Assembly (NCBI RefSeq): GCF_004965515.1 | Contig: NZ_SSHH01000003.1 | Location: 62,001 to 126,000, forward strand | Reading direction: 5' to 3' | Length of the DNA stretch: 64,000 nucleotides | Origin: Alteraurantiacibacter aquimixticola | GTDB taxonomy: Bacteria > Pseudomonadota > Alphaproteobacteria > Sphingomonadales > Sphingomonadaceae | Part shown: piece by piece, positions 8,887 to 15,974 of the stretch | Layout of the letters: the number at the start of each line of letters is the position of its first letter | Numbering within the stretch: the stretch's first letter is position 1 | Program-made: the position numbers and the translations under genes | The notes under the pieces: generated by a model | Databases searched by the model: none | Told to the model about the DNA's origin: nothing | What the model saw: the letters and a program-made list of their open reading frames with translations, nothing else

Positions 8887-9840
8887 TCAGTCGAGTGGTG
8901 GGGGAGCGATGAACCAGCCTTGGCCGATATGCACTTCCAGCGGCTCGGCCAGCGCGGGGTCGCGCAAATAGTCGAAGAGTTCGTCGAAATCGCCGCGGTT
9001 ATCGCCGAGGATGGCGATGAGGCAGTGGCTCTCGCCCAGCGCGTGGCGCCGCTCCTGCTTCCTCTCCGCGCCGAGGCCGGTGGCGATCAGCGGGTCGATG
9101 CCGCCGGGATCCATGCCACTTTCCTTCAGCAGTTCGCGCAGCTGCGGCTCGGCATCGGGCAGGTGGCCGCTGATCCAGTAGATCGTCGCCCCGCGCCGCC
9201 GCAGCGTGGCGAGGGAGGTGGCGAATTCCGGATCGGGTGCGCTGCTGCTCGTGAGCGGGATGAGGCCGCCAGCGGGATCGAGATCGATCAGCACGGCAGG
9301 CGGCAGGCGCTCGCAGCTCTTGAGCGCCGGGTTGAGGCTGGGCGGATCGGCCAGCAGCATGCTCTCGCGATCACCGGGTTTGGCGAGACTTGCAAGGGTG
9401 AATTCGTAGAAACTGCGAAAGCCGGTAAGCGGCGACGGGAGGGTGAGTGCCGGCTGGCTGGCCGGCCGCCGGGCGGGCGCCATCTCCAGGACGCTGGCAG
9501 CCAATGCAGGCAGCTCCCGTGTCGCAGGTTCGGGGCGGGGGGCGGTTACGGGAGGAGGGGCCGGAGTGCTCTCCGTTCTGGCAGGAGCCCTGAAGTCGGC
9601 AAAGGCGGTGGCGACGTCCGTCGCCTCCTCTTCCGGCGCGGGGGCCGCGATGATGGTTTCCTCCTCCGAGGCTGCTGCTGCGGCAAGCGACTGCTCCTGC
9701 ACATTTGCGCCGCGTTCGGAACGCGGGACGAAGGGCCCGTCGATCGCCGCGAGGATGTTCACCTTGTCCAGCGTCTGGCAGCCCTGCAACATGCCGGCCG
9801 AGAGCGCCATCAGCGCGAATAAGCGGGTGCGCCGACGCAT
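8887..9840 (-). CDS. HAD-superfamily phosphatase-like lipoprotein
   Basis: A 317-residue exported protein with lipobox LQGC (Cys21). A disordered Ala/Pro/Glu-rich region covers residues ~40-150. The rest resembles the acid phosphatase branch of the HAD superfamily: motif [11 protein letters not shown], motif II WISGH, and motif [15 protein letters not shown]. The second aspartate of motif I is kept, but the Thr/Val that usually follows is Pro-Ala. It might be a periplasmic 5'-nucleotidase/acid phosphatase or a degenerate relative. Its ATG overlaps the stop of the 34-codon ORF (TGATG), and scoB follows 14 bp later, so it is embedded in the CoA-transferase operon. Confidence 0.7.
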   Translation of the reverse strand: MRRRTRLFALMALSAGMLQGCQTLDKVNILAAIDGPFVPRSERGANVQEQSLAAAAASEEETIIAAPAPEEEATDVATAFADFRAPARTESTPAPPPVTAPRPEPATRELPALAASVLEMAPARRPASQPALTLPSPLTGFRSFYEFTLASLAKPGDRESMLLADPPSLNPALKSCERLPPAVLIDLDPAGGLIPLTSSSAPDPEFATSLATLRRRGATIYWISGHLPDAEPQLRELLKESGMDPGGIDPLIATGLGAERKQERRHALGESHCLIAILGDNRGDFDELFDYLRDPALAEPLEVHIGQGWFIAPPPLD

Positions 9841-9944
9841 CAGTTGGGCTTCCGGTAGTCCTGCACCGTGTCGAGTCCGGTGGTGTTATGGCCACGCTCG
9901 GCATCGATGGCGCCGGGATGACCGCCTGTCTTCTTGCCGATCAT
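9840..9944 (-). CDS. 34-residue small ORF between scoA and the HAD lipoprotein
   Basis: A 34-codon frame runs from ATG 9944 to TGA 9842-9840. Both ends overlap neighbours by one base: the scoA stop (TGATG) at its start and the lipoprotein ATG (TGATG) at its end. The peptide is hydrophilic, starts MIGKKTGGHPG and ends TVQDYRKPN. It has no signal or membrane segment. Precise double coupling argues that it is translated; GAGGCGG just upstream can act as ribosome-binding site. I do not recognise a family. It could be a small structural or regulatory peptide or only a coupling device. Confidence 0.6.
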   Translation of the reverse strand: MIGKKTGGHPGAIDAERGHNTTGLDTVQDYRKPN

Positions 9945-10663
9945 CAGGCCGCCTCCCTCTCACGCGTGGTGGTGAACTCGATCTTCTTGTCATAAGGCGC
10001 GCCGACCACCATGCGCTGGACATAGACGCCGGGCAAATGGATGCAGTCGGGATCGAGCGATCCGGCAGGCACCACTTCCTCCACCTCGACCACGCAGGCC
10101 TTGCCGCAGGTTGCGGCGGGCAGGTTGAAATTGCGCGCGGTCTTGCGGAACATGAGGTTGCCCGTCTCATCCGCCTTCCACGCCTTGACGATCGACAGGT
10201 CGGCGAAGATGCCATGTTCGAGGATGTAGTTTTCCGGTCCGTGCGGGCCGTCGAAGCTCTTCACTTCCTTGCCCTCGGCCACCTGCGTGCCGACGCCGGT
10301 CTTGGTGTAGAAGCCGGGAATTCCCGCGCCGCCTGCACGCATGCGTTCGGCCAAAGTGCCTTGCGGGCAGAATTCCACCTCCAGCTCGCCCGCCAAGTAC
10401 TGCCGCTCGAACTCCTTGTTCTCGCCGACATAGGAGCTGATCATCTTCTTCACCTGGCGGCTGCGCAGCAGCATGCCGATGCCTTCATTGTCGATCCCGG
10501 CATTATTGCTGGCGAAGGTAAGGTCCTTCACCCCGCTGTCGCGAATGGCGGTCAGCAGCCGTTCGGGAATGCCGCACAGGCCGAAGCCGCCGCTCGCGAT
10601 CAGCATGCCGTCATGCAACAGGCCGTCCAGAGCGGAAGCTGCATCGGGAAAGAGTTTCTGCAT
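9944..10663 (-). CDS. scoA: 3-oxoacid CoA-transferase subunit A
   Basis: The alpha subunit (239 residues) of succinyl-CoA:3-oxoacid CoA-transferase. It shows the DGMLIASGGFGLCGIPE glycine-rich CoA-binding segment near residue 20, the SNNAGIDNEGIG motif and the FYTKTGVGT segment. The start at 10663 (MQKLFPDA) fits the family N-terminus and has GGAGG 10 bases upstream; the open frame further upstream is AT-rich promoter DNA. It begins the operon scoA - small ORF - HAD lipoprotein - scoB - GST. The upstream region contains a palindrome and a divergent small RNA candidate. Confidence 0.93.
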   Translation of the reverse strand: MQKLFPDAASALDGLLHDGMLIASGGFGLCGIPERLLTAIRDSGVKDLTFASNNAGIDNEGIGMLLRSRQVKKMISSYVGENKEFERQYLAGELEVEFCPQGTLAERMRAGGAGIPGFYTKTGVGTQVAEGKEVKSFDGPHGPENYILEHGIFADLSIVKAWKADETGNLMFRKTARNFNLPAATCGKACVVEVEEVVPAGSLDPDCIHLPGVYVQRMVVGAPYDKKIEFTTTREREAA

Positions 10664-10875
10664 GGGAAGGGCGCCTCCGACCGGGTTGATCCAGGGGCGA
10701 ACAATAGGCGTCTCCCGCAGCCCTGTCACCCGCAGTTCATTTATAGTGCAACGCAACATAGCGGGCACGCAAGCGGCAAAATCCAGTATCCAAAGCAACC
10801 TGTTAACCAGATTGAAACCATGAAAATAATTTATAATCAAATAGGTATATAGAGTTGCATAAAAGTCAACTCCAG

Positions 10876-10904
10876 TTGCGCTTTTCGCACTTGCGAAATA
10901 AAGT
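10876..10904 (+). promoter_or_regulatory. Plus-strand promoter with palindromic operator in its spacer
   Basis: TTGCGC (10876-10881) and TAAAGT (10899-10904) are separated by exactly 17 bases. The spacer contains the perfect palindrome TTTCGCA-CT-TGCGAAA (10883-10898). A start point near 10911 would give a transcript ending at the terminator at 10958-10989. The same palindrome with a different 2-base centre occurs at 45696-45711. The site could also act on scoA, which reads the other way from 10663. Confidence 0.5.
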
Positions 10905-10910
10905 GCCCTC

Positions 10911-10989
10911 CAGCATACCAAACCTGCCTTTCAGGCATCCTCTCCCAAAACTTTCCAGGCCCGGTTTTTCTAACCGGGCCTTTTCTTTT
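10911..10989 (+). ncRNA. Candidate small RNA (~79 nt) divergent from scoA
   Basis: This 79-base interval has a sigma70-like promoter before it and a textbook intrinsic terminator at its end, and no open frame. It contains a small stem (TGCCT/AGGCA at 10925-10937), then an unpaired C/U-rich stretch (CATCCTCTCCC) able to pair with Shine-Dalgarno sequences, then the terminator hairpin. The size, layout and CCUCUCCC element recall the alphaproteobacterial suhB/MmgR small RNA family, which I name as a possibility from memory only. Neighbouring protein genes are both on the minus strand, so the terminator has no coding gene to serve. Confidence 0.55.
10958..10989 (+). terminator. Intrinsic terminator on the plus strand
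   Basis: Perfect nine-base arms GGCCCGGTT (10958-10966) and AACCGGGCC (10972-10980) with a five-base loop are followed directly by TTTTCTTTT. The T run is only on the plus strand, although no plus-strand protein gene precedes it. Confidence 0.85.
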
Positions 10990-11006
10990 GCCTGCAACGG
11001 AGCTGG

Positions 11007-12353
11007 TCAGGCATTCTGGCCAAGCAGGCGGGCGACCGCGCCCTGGCCATCATTGCTGCCTTCCTCCAGCAGTACGCGCATCAGCGCGAGCATCTCTTGC
11101 GACAGGCCGAAATCGGCAGCGGCATCGAGCCATTCGTCGGCGCCGACCTTGCCTTCAGGTTGTGCGGCAATCAGGCCGGTGACGAAAGTGAAGAAATCCT
11201 CCCCGCGCGCCGCGCCCGCCCGATCGACCGCCAATGCGAACAACATGCCGCAGGCATAATAGGCGCGGTTGTCACCCCGGTCGTCTGCGGACCAGATACC
11301 GCCATTGGGCAGCAGCGCCGCGCAATCCTCGCGCGCCTTGTCGACCAGTGCCAGCATGTCCGAACCCTCGCTCAGCTCCTGCCGCTCCATCAGCCGCATG
11401 GCGAGCAGGTCCGCACCGCCTTCGGTGATCCACATGTCGCGCCGGTCGCGATAGCCGATTGTCTGCCCCAGCCAGAAATGCGCGCCTTCATGCGCGACGA
11501 ACCATTGTGCGCGTTCGAGCGCCTGCGGCACCGGATCGACCAGCCCTGCGCCTTCCAGCCTCATGCCGATCATATTCCCGGCAACGCTGCCGCCAAGGCT
11601 GATGATTTCGGGCGTCGGCCCGGCCCAGCTGGCCAGGATCACCGGCCGGCTCTCCGCATGATCGCCCAGCCGGTCCGTGTAGAAAGTGAAGGCCTCGTCG
11701 GCGAAGGCGCCCATGCCGTCCGCGAGCCATTGCGGCAGGCCGGGATCGAGGATGGTCGCAACATGCTCGCTTTCGATCACTTCGACATCGCCGAAGATCA
11801 CATAACCACCGCCGGAAAGCGTCGCGCTGCGATAGCGGGTGCCGCGATGGAGTACCTCGCCGCCTTCGTCGCGCAGGCTGACGCGCTCGGGATAGCTGCC
11901 GGGACCGGGCATCGCCTCCAGCTCCGCGCGGCTCGCGACCGGAAAGGCGCCGAAATGCCCTGTATAGATGGCCAGCGACCCATTGGAGAGGATGATGGCC
12001 GGATCGTAATCGGCGACGAGATCGACGGCGAGGGGGGTGAAGGCAATCTCGACCGTGGCGGGCATGGCGCCGCCTTCCGCCACAAGCGCGTCGAAGCGGC
12101 CGATCCGCTCCAGCGTGACACCCGGGGTCAGCACGGTCCAGCTGTCCGGGCGCCATGAAGTTCCGCTGATGCGCTGAAGGGCCGAGCGTGAGAAGGCCCA
12201 GACCGGTGCCTTGCCGGGAATGTGGAAGGTGGCGCGCCACGCATCGCCATCGCGCACCACTTCGGCAGCGAAAGGCTCCGGCTCCTCTTGCGCCATCGCG
12301 CGCGCCGGAAAAAGGGCGAGCAGCAGCAAGAGCGGAACGATAAGCCTTTTCAT
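11007..12353 (-). CDS. Exported gluzincin-type (M1-like) zinc peptidase
   Basis: A 448-residue protein with a cleavable signal peptide (about 21 residues, ending ARAMA). The motif HEGAH at 288-292, followed by a glutamate at 311 (TEGGADLL), gives HExxH-(X18)-E exactly, the zinc site of M1-family gluzincins. The N-terminal ~200 residues look like a beta-rich M1-type domain, but the GAMEN exopeptidase motif of classical aminopeptidases is not evident. It is therefore probably a periplasmic metalloprotein related to M1 peptidases with unproven substrate. The ATG at 12353 begins the signal peptide. The CDC48-like gene is divergent, 143 bp away. Confidence 0.8.
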   Translation of the reverse strand: MKRLIVPLLLLLALFPARAMAQEEPEPFAAEVVRDGDAWRATFHIPGKAPVWAFSRSALQRISGTSWRPDSWTVLTPGVTLERIGRFDALVAEGGAMPATVEIAFTPLAVDLVADYDPAIILSNGSLAIYTGHFGAFPVASRAELEAMPGPGSYPERVSLRDEGGEVLHRGTRYRSATLSGGGYVIFGDVEVIESEHVATILDPGLPQWLADGMGAFADEAFTFYTDRLGDHAESRPVILASWAGPTPEIISLGGSVAGNMIGMRLEGAGLVDPVPQALERAQWFVAHEGAHFWLGQTIGYRDRRDMWITEGGADLLAMRLMERQELSEGSDMLALVDKAREDCAALLPNGGIWSADDRGDNRAYYACGMLFALAVDRAGAARGEDFFTFVTGLIAAQPEGKVGADEWLDAAADFGLSQEMLALMRVLLEEGSNDGQGAVARLLGQNA

Positions 12354-12496
12354 GGGCTCTACACTTACCGCATCGCTCCGGCGCGGGAAGCGGCCAATCT
12401 GCCAACGGTCCATATCAAAAGGCAGTTTGCATTCGGCAGGTCCGCTTCCTAGCTTCAGCGTAACGGATTTTAAGAGGCAGGAACGGAACCCCCCTA

Positions 12497-14800
12497 ATGG
12501 CAAATGCGGAAGCAGCCGAACTCGAAGCAGGCACGATCAAGCTGCAGGTTGCTGCCGCGCGGCAGGAGGAATCGGGCCGCGGCGTCGCCCGCATGCCGCG
12601 TTCGGCCTTCCAGGCATTGGGGATCACCGAAGGCGATCCCGTCGAAATCGAAGGCAAGCGCGTCTCCGCCGCCATCGCCATGCCTGCCTATGAGGAGGAC
12701 GAGGCGCTGGAACTGATCCGGCTGGATGGCCTTCAGCGCGCCAATTCCGAAACCGCCAGCGGCGAGCATGTGCAGGTCCGCCGTGCGCAGCCCAAGCCCG
12801 CGACGCGCGTTGTCTTCGCCCCCGCGCGCCGCGAAATGCGCCTGCAGGGCCCGACCGAGGCGCTGAAGCGCGTCTTCTTCGGCCACCCGCTGACCGCTGG
12901 CGACCTTGTCGCCACGCACGGGCAGCAGCCGGTGCAGAACATGCCGCCCGAAGTGCGCCGCATGTTCAACGCGCCCGCCTATGCGCTGACGCAGATACGC
13001 CTGCAGGTCATCTCCACCGTGCCCAAGGGCATCGTCCATATCGATGACGAGACGGTGGTCGAGCTGCGCGCCGAATTCGAGGAACCGCGCGACGGCCGCG
13101 GCACGGTCAATTATGACGATGTCGGCGGTATGCAGGACACGATCACCGCCTTGCGCGAGATGGTCGAGCTGCCGCTGCGCTACCCCGAGCTTTTCACCCG
13201 CCTTGGCGTCGATCCGCCCAAGGGCGTGCTGCTGCATGGCCCGCCCGGCACCGGCAAGACGCGTCTTGCCCAGGCGGTCGCCAATGAAAGCGACGCCGAA
13301 TTCTACACCATCAACGGCCCCGAAATCATGGGCAGCGCCTATGGCGAGAGCGAGAAGCGCCTGCGCGAGGTTTTCGAGGAAGCCGAGCGGACCGCGCCTG
13401 CCGTGGTCTTCATCGACGAGATCGATTCGATCGCGCCCAAGCGGGAGCGCGTGTCGGGCGAGGCGGAAAAGCGGCTGGTCGCCCAGCTGCTGACGCTGAT
13501 GGACGGCCTCACCAAGTCCAACATCGTCGTCATTGCCGCCACCAACCGTCCCGATGCGATCGACGAGGCGCTGCGCCGTCCGGGCCGCTTCGACCGCGAG
13601 ATCGTGGTCGGCGTGCCCGATGAAAGCGGCCGCCGTGAAATCCTCGCCATCCATACGCGCGGCATGCCGCTGGGCGAGGGCGTGGACCTGGGCGAATTGT
13701 CGCGCTCCACGCATGGCTTTGTCGGCGCCGACCTTGCGGCGCTTGCGAGAGAAGCGGCGATCGAGGCGGTGCGCCGGATCATGCCCAAGCTCGACCTTGA
13801 AGCGCGCGAAATCCCGCCCGAAGTGCTGGCGGAACTGCAAGTCGAGAAGAACGATTTCCGCGAGGCGCTGAAACGCGTCCAGCCTTCGGCCATGCGCGAA
13901 GTGATGGTGCAGGCGCCGAAGATCGGCTGGGACGATATTGGAGGCGTGGACGAGGCGGAGGAGAAGCTGCGCGAAGGCGTTGAGCTGCCGCTGAAGAACC
14001 CCAAGGCCTTCGAGCGGCTGGGCATCCGTCCGGCCAAGGGCTTCCTGCTCTACGGCCCGCCCGGCACCGGCAAGACCTTGCTCGCCAAGGCCGTCGCGAA
14101 GGAAGCTGAAGCTAACTTCATATCCATGAAGTCGAGCGACCTCTTGTCCAAATGGTATGGCGAGAGCGAGCAGCAGATCAGCCGCATGTTCGCCCGCGCC
14201 CGTGCGGTCGCGCCTTGCGTGATCTTCATCGACGAGATCGACTCGCTGGTCCCCGCACGTGGCTCCTCAGGCAATGAGCCGCAGGTGACCGCGCGCGTGG
14301 TCAACACGATCCTGGCCGAAATGGACGGGATGGAGGAACTGAACTCCATCGTCGTGATCGGCGCCACCAACCGCCCGGCACTGGTCGATCCTGCGCTGCT
14401 GCGCCCCGGCCGTTTCGACGAGCTGATCTATGTCGGCGCGCCCGACAAGGGCGGCCGCGAGCATATCCTGAAGATCCACACGCAGAACATGCCGCTGGCC
14501 GATGACGTTGATCTGGCTGCCCTCGCTGCCAAGACTGAGCGCTATACGGGTGCGGACCTGGAAGACGTGGTGCGCCGCGCCGGCCTCAACGCCATTCGCC
14601 GGACCGACGAGCCGGAGAACGTCACCGCCGCCGATTTCAAGGAGGCGCTGGAAGACAGCCGCCCCACCGTCACCGAACGGATGGAAGCCGAATATGCCAG
14701 GATGAAGGGCGAGCTGAAGCGCAAGGCGCTGGAAGTGAAACCCATCGGCTTCATCCATGAAGGCATGGTGGAATCGACGCGGGACCAGAAGCACGACTAG
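12497..14800 (+). CDS. CDC48/VAT-like double-AAA ATPase
   Basis: A 767-residue relative of archaeal VAT and eukaryotic Cdc48/p97, with the full architecture: N-terminal substrate/adaptor domain (~1-200), D1 AAA module (Walker A GPPGTGKT 248-255, Walker B Glu308, Arg finger in RRPGRFDRE) and D2 module (Walker A 520-527, Walker B Glu580, LRPGRFDEL). Family members form hexamers that unfold or segregate protein complexes. A bacterial copy is not universal but recurs in some alphaproteobacteria. The C-terminus has no obvious HbYX proteasome-docking motif (it ends QKHD). It is monocistronic; the MscS gene downstream is convergent. Confidence 0.93.
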   Translation: MANAEAAELEAGTIKLQVAAARQEESGRGVARMPRSAFQALGITEGDPVEIEGKRVSAAIAMPAYEEDEALELIRLDGLQRANSETASGEHVQVRRAQPKPATRVVFAPARREMRLQGPTEALKRVFFGHPLTAGDLVATHGQQPVQNMPPEVRRMFNAPAYALTQIRLQVISTVPKGIVHIDDETVVELRAEFEEPRDGRGTVNYDDVGGMQDTITALREMVELPLRYPELFTRLGVDPPKGVLLHGPPGTGKTRLAQAVANESDAEFYTINGPEIMGSAYGESEKRLREVFEEAERTAPAVVFIDEIDSIAPKRERVSGEAEKRLVAQLLTLMDGLTKSNIVVIAATNRPDAIDEALRRPGRFDREIVVGVPDESGRREILAIHTRGMPLGEGVDLGELSRSTHGFVGADLAALAREAAIEAVRRIMPKLDLEAREIPPEVLAELQVEKNDFREALKRVQPSAMREVMVQAPKIGWDDIGGVDEAEEKLREGVELPLKNPKAFERLGIRPAKGFLLYGPPGTGKTLLAKAVAKEAEANFISMKSSDLLSKWYGESEQQISRMFARARAVAPCVIFIDEIDSLVPARGSSGNEPQVTARVVNTILAEMDGMEELNSIVVIGATNRPALVDPALLRPGRFDELIYVGAPDKGGREHILKIHTQNMPLADDVDLAALAAKTERYTGADLEDVVRRAGLNAIRRTDEPENVTAADFKEALEDSRPTVTERMEAEYARMKGELKRKALEVKPIGFIHEGMVESTRDQKHD

Positions 14801-14861
14801 GCAGGCTAGATGGGTTGGTTTGCCTGCGCGGCCTGTGCGCCGCCGCAAGCCGCGCGGCAGC

Positions 14862-15935
14862 CTAATCCGCTGCGATCACCGGCATGTTCTTGCGCACGAC
14901 CACCGCGTCAGGCTGGTTGTCGCGCATCCATGCCAGCATGCCTTCGCGGATCTGGCACCTGAGGTCGAACAGCGTCGGCGCATCCTTCGCGCTCATCAGC
15001 AGGCGCACTTCGATCGAGCTCGCGCTTGTCTCGGTCACCTGCACCACCTGCACGCGGCCGTCCCATAGCGGGTTCGACGTCACCTGCCGTTCGAACTCGG
15101 CGCGGATCGGGTCGATCTCGGCCAGCGGATCGAGGTGGAGGAAGACGGTGCCGAGCAGTTCCGAGCTGCGGCGTGTCCAGTTCTGGAAACTCTCGTCGAG
15201 GAACTTGGACATGGGCACGACCAGCCGCCGCTCGTCCCACACCTTGACCACGACATAGGTGGTGCGGATCTCCTCGATCCTGCCCCATTCGCCGTCCACG
15301 ATCACCACATCGTCCAGCCGGATCGGTTCGGTCAGCGCCATTTGCAGCCCGCCGATCAGCGCCTTCAGCGCCGGTTGCGCGGCGGCGCCCACGGCGAGCG
15401 CGGCCAGGCCGGCCGAAGCCATCAGCGTCACGCCGATATCGCGCACGCCGGGGATGGAGAGCAGCATCAGTCCGATGGTGATGAAGATGATGAGGAATGT
15501 GGCGATGCGGCTGAAGATCGTCAGCCGCGTCTGCCTGCGGCGGGCGTAGAGATTGTCGGCCGCCTGCAGGTCCAGCTTCAGTTCCATCGACTTCACCAGC
15601 GCGCGCATGATGGCGAGCGCGATCCAGCCGATCAGCGCGGGCATCACGAAACCGGCCACCTTCTCCCACGCGCTTTCCAGCAGCGGCGTCTCGCGCGCGG
15701 CGAGCACGAGTCCGAGGGCGACCATGGCCCATTTGGTCGGCCGGGCGAGCGAGGAGACGACAACATTGTCCGCCTGGCTCTCGCTGGCATGGGCGAGCCT
15801 GCGCAATATGCCGAAGAAGATGCGATGAGCGATCAGCGCCACAATCACGCCGATGGCGGCGAGCAGCAGTGCAGTGCCCAGCTCCTGCATATCGACCGCA
15901 AGCGTCGCGGCGAGTTCAGCGAACCATTCCCTCAT
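14862..15935 (-). CDS. MscS-family mechanosensitive channel
   Basis: A 357-residue inner-membrane channel protein. Membrane segments lie at residues ~18-42, ~68-85, ~95-115 and ~135-160, and the pore-lining helix with its Gly/Ala pattern is at GVTLMASAGLAALAVGAAAQPALKAL (described here only as a Gly/Ala-rich helix near 165-190). The following GLQMALTEPIRLDDVVIVDGEWGRIEEI segment is the conserved MscS beta domain. The C-terminal cytosolic domain is intact. It probably releases solutes under osmotic downshift. It lies alone between the convergent CDC48-like gene and polA, which ends 39 bp upstream on the same strand. Confidence 0.92.
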   Translation of the reverse strand: MREWFAELAATLAVDMQELGTALLLAAIGVIVALIAHRIFFGILRRLAHASESQADNVVVSSLARPTKWAMVALGLVLAARETPLLESAWEKVAGFVMPALIGWIALAIMRALVKSMELKLDLQAADNLYARRRQTRLTIFSRIATFLIIFITIGLMLLSIPGVRDIGVTLMASAGLAALAVGAAAQPALKALIGGLQMALTEPIRLDDVVIVDGEWGRIEEIRTTYVVVKVWDERRLVVPMSKFLDESFQNWTRRSSELLGTVFLHLDPLAEIDPIRAEFERQVTSNPLWDGRVQVVQVTETSASSIEVRLLMSAKDAPTLFDLRCQIREGMLAWMRDNQPDAVVVRKNMPVIAAD

Positions 15936-15974
15936 GCGGGAAGCCTATGGCCTGTGCGCGGCAACATCAAACTG

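Noticed and set aside
10664-10921. N-terminal extension of scoA by 86 codons
   Set aside because: The stretch is AT-rich with promoter-like elements, and the family N-terminus starts at MQKLFPDA with a ribosome-binding site before it.
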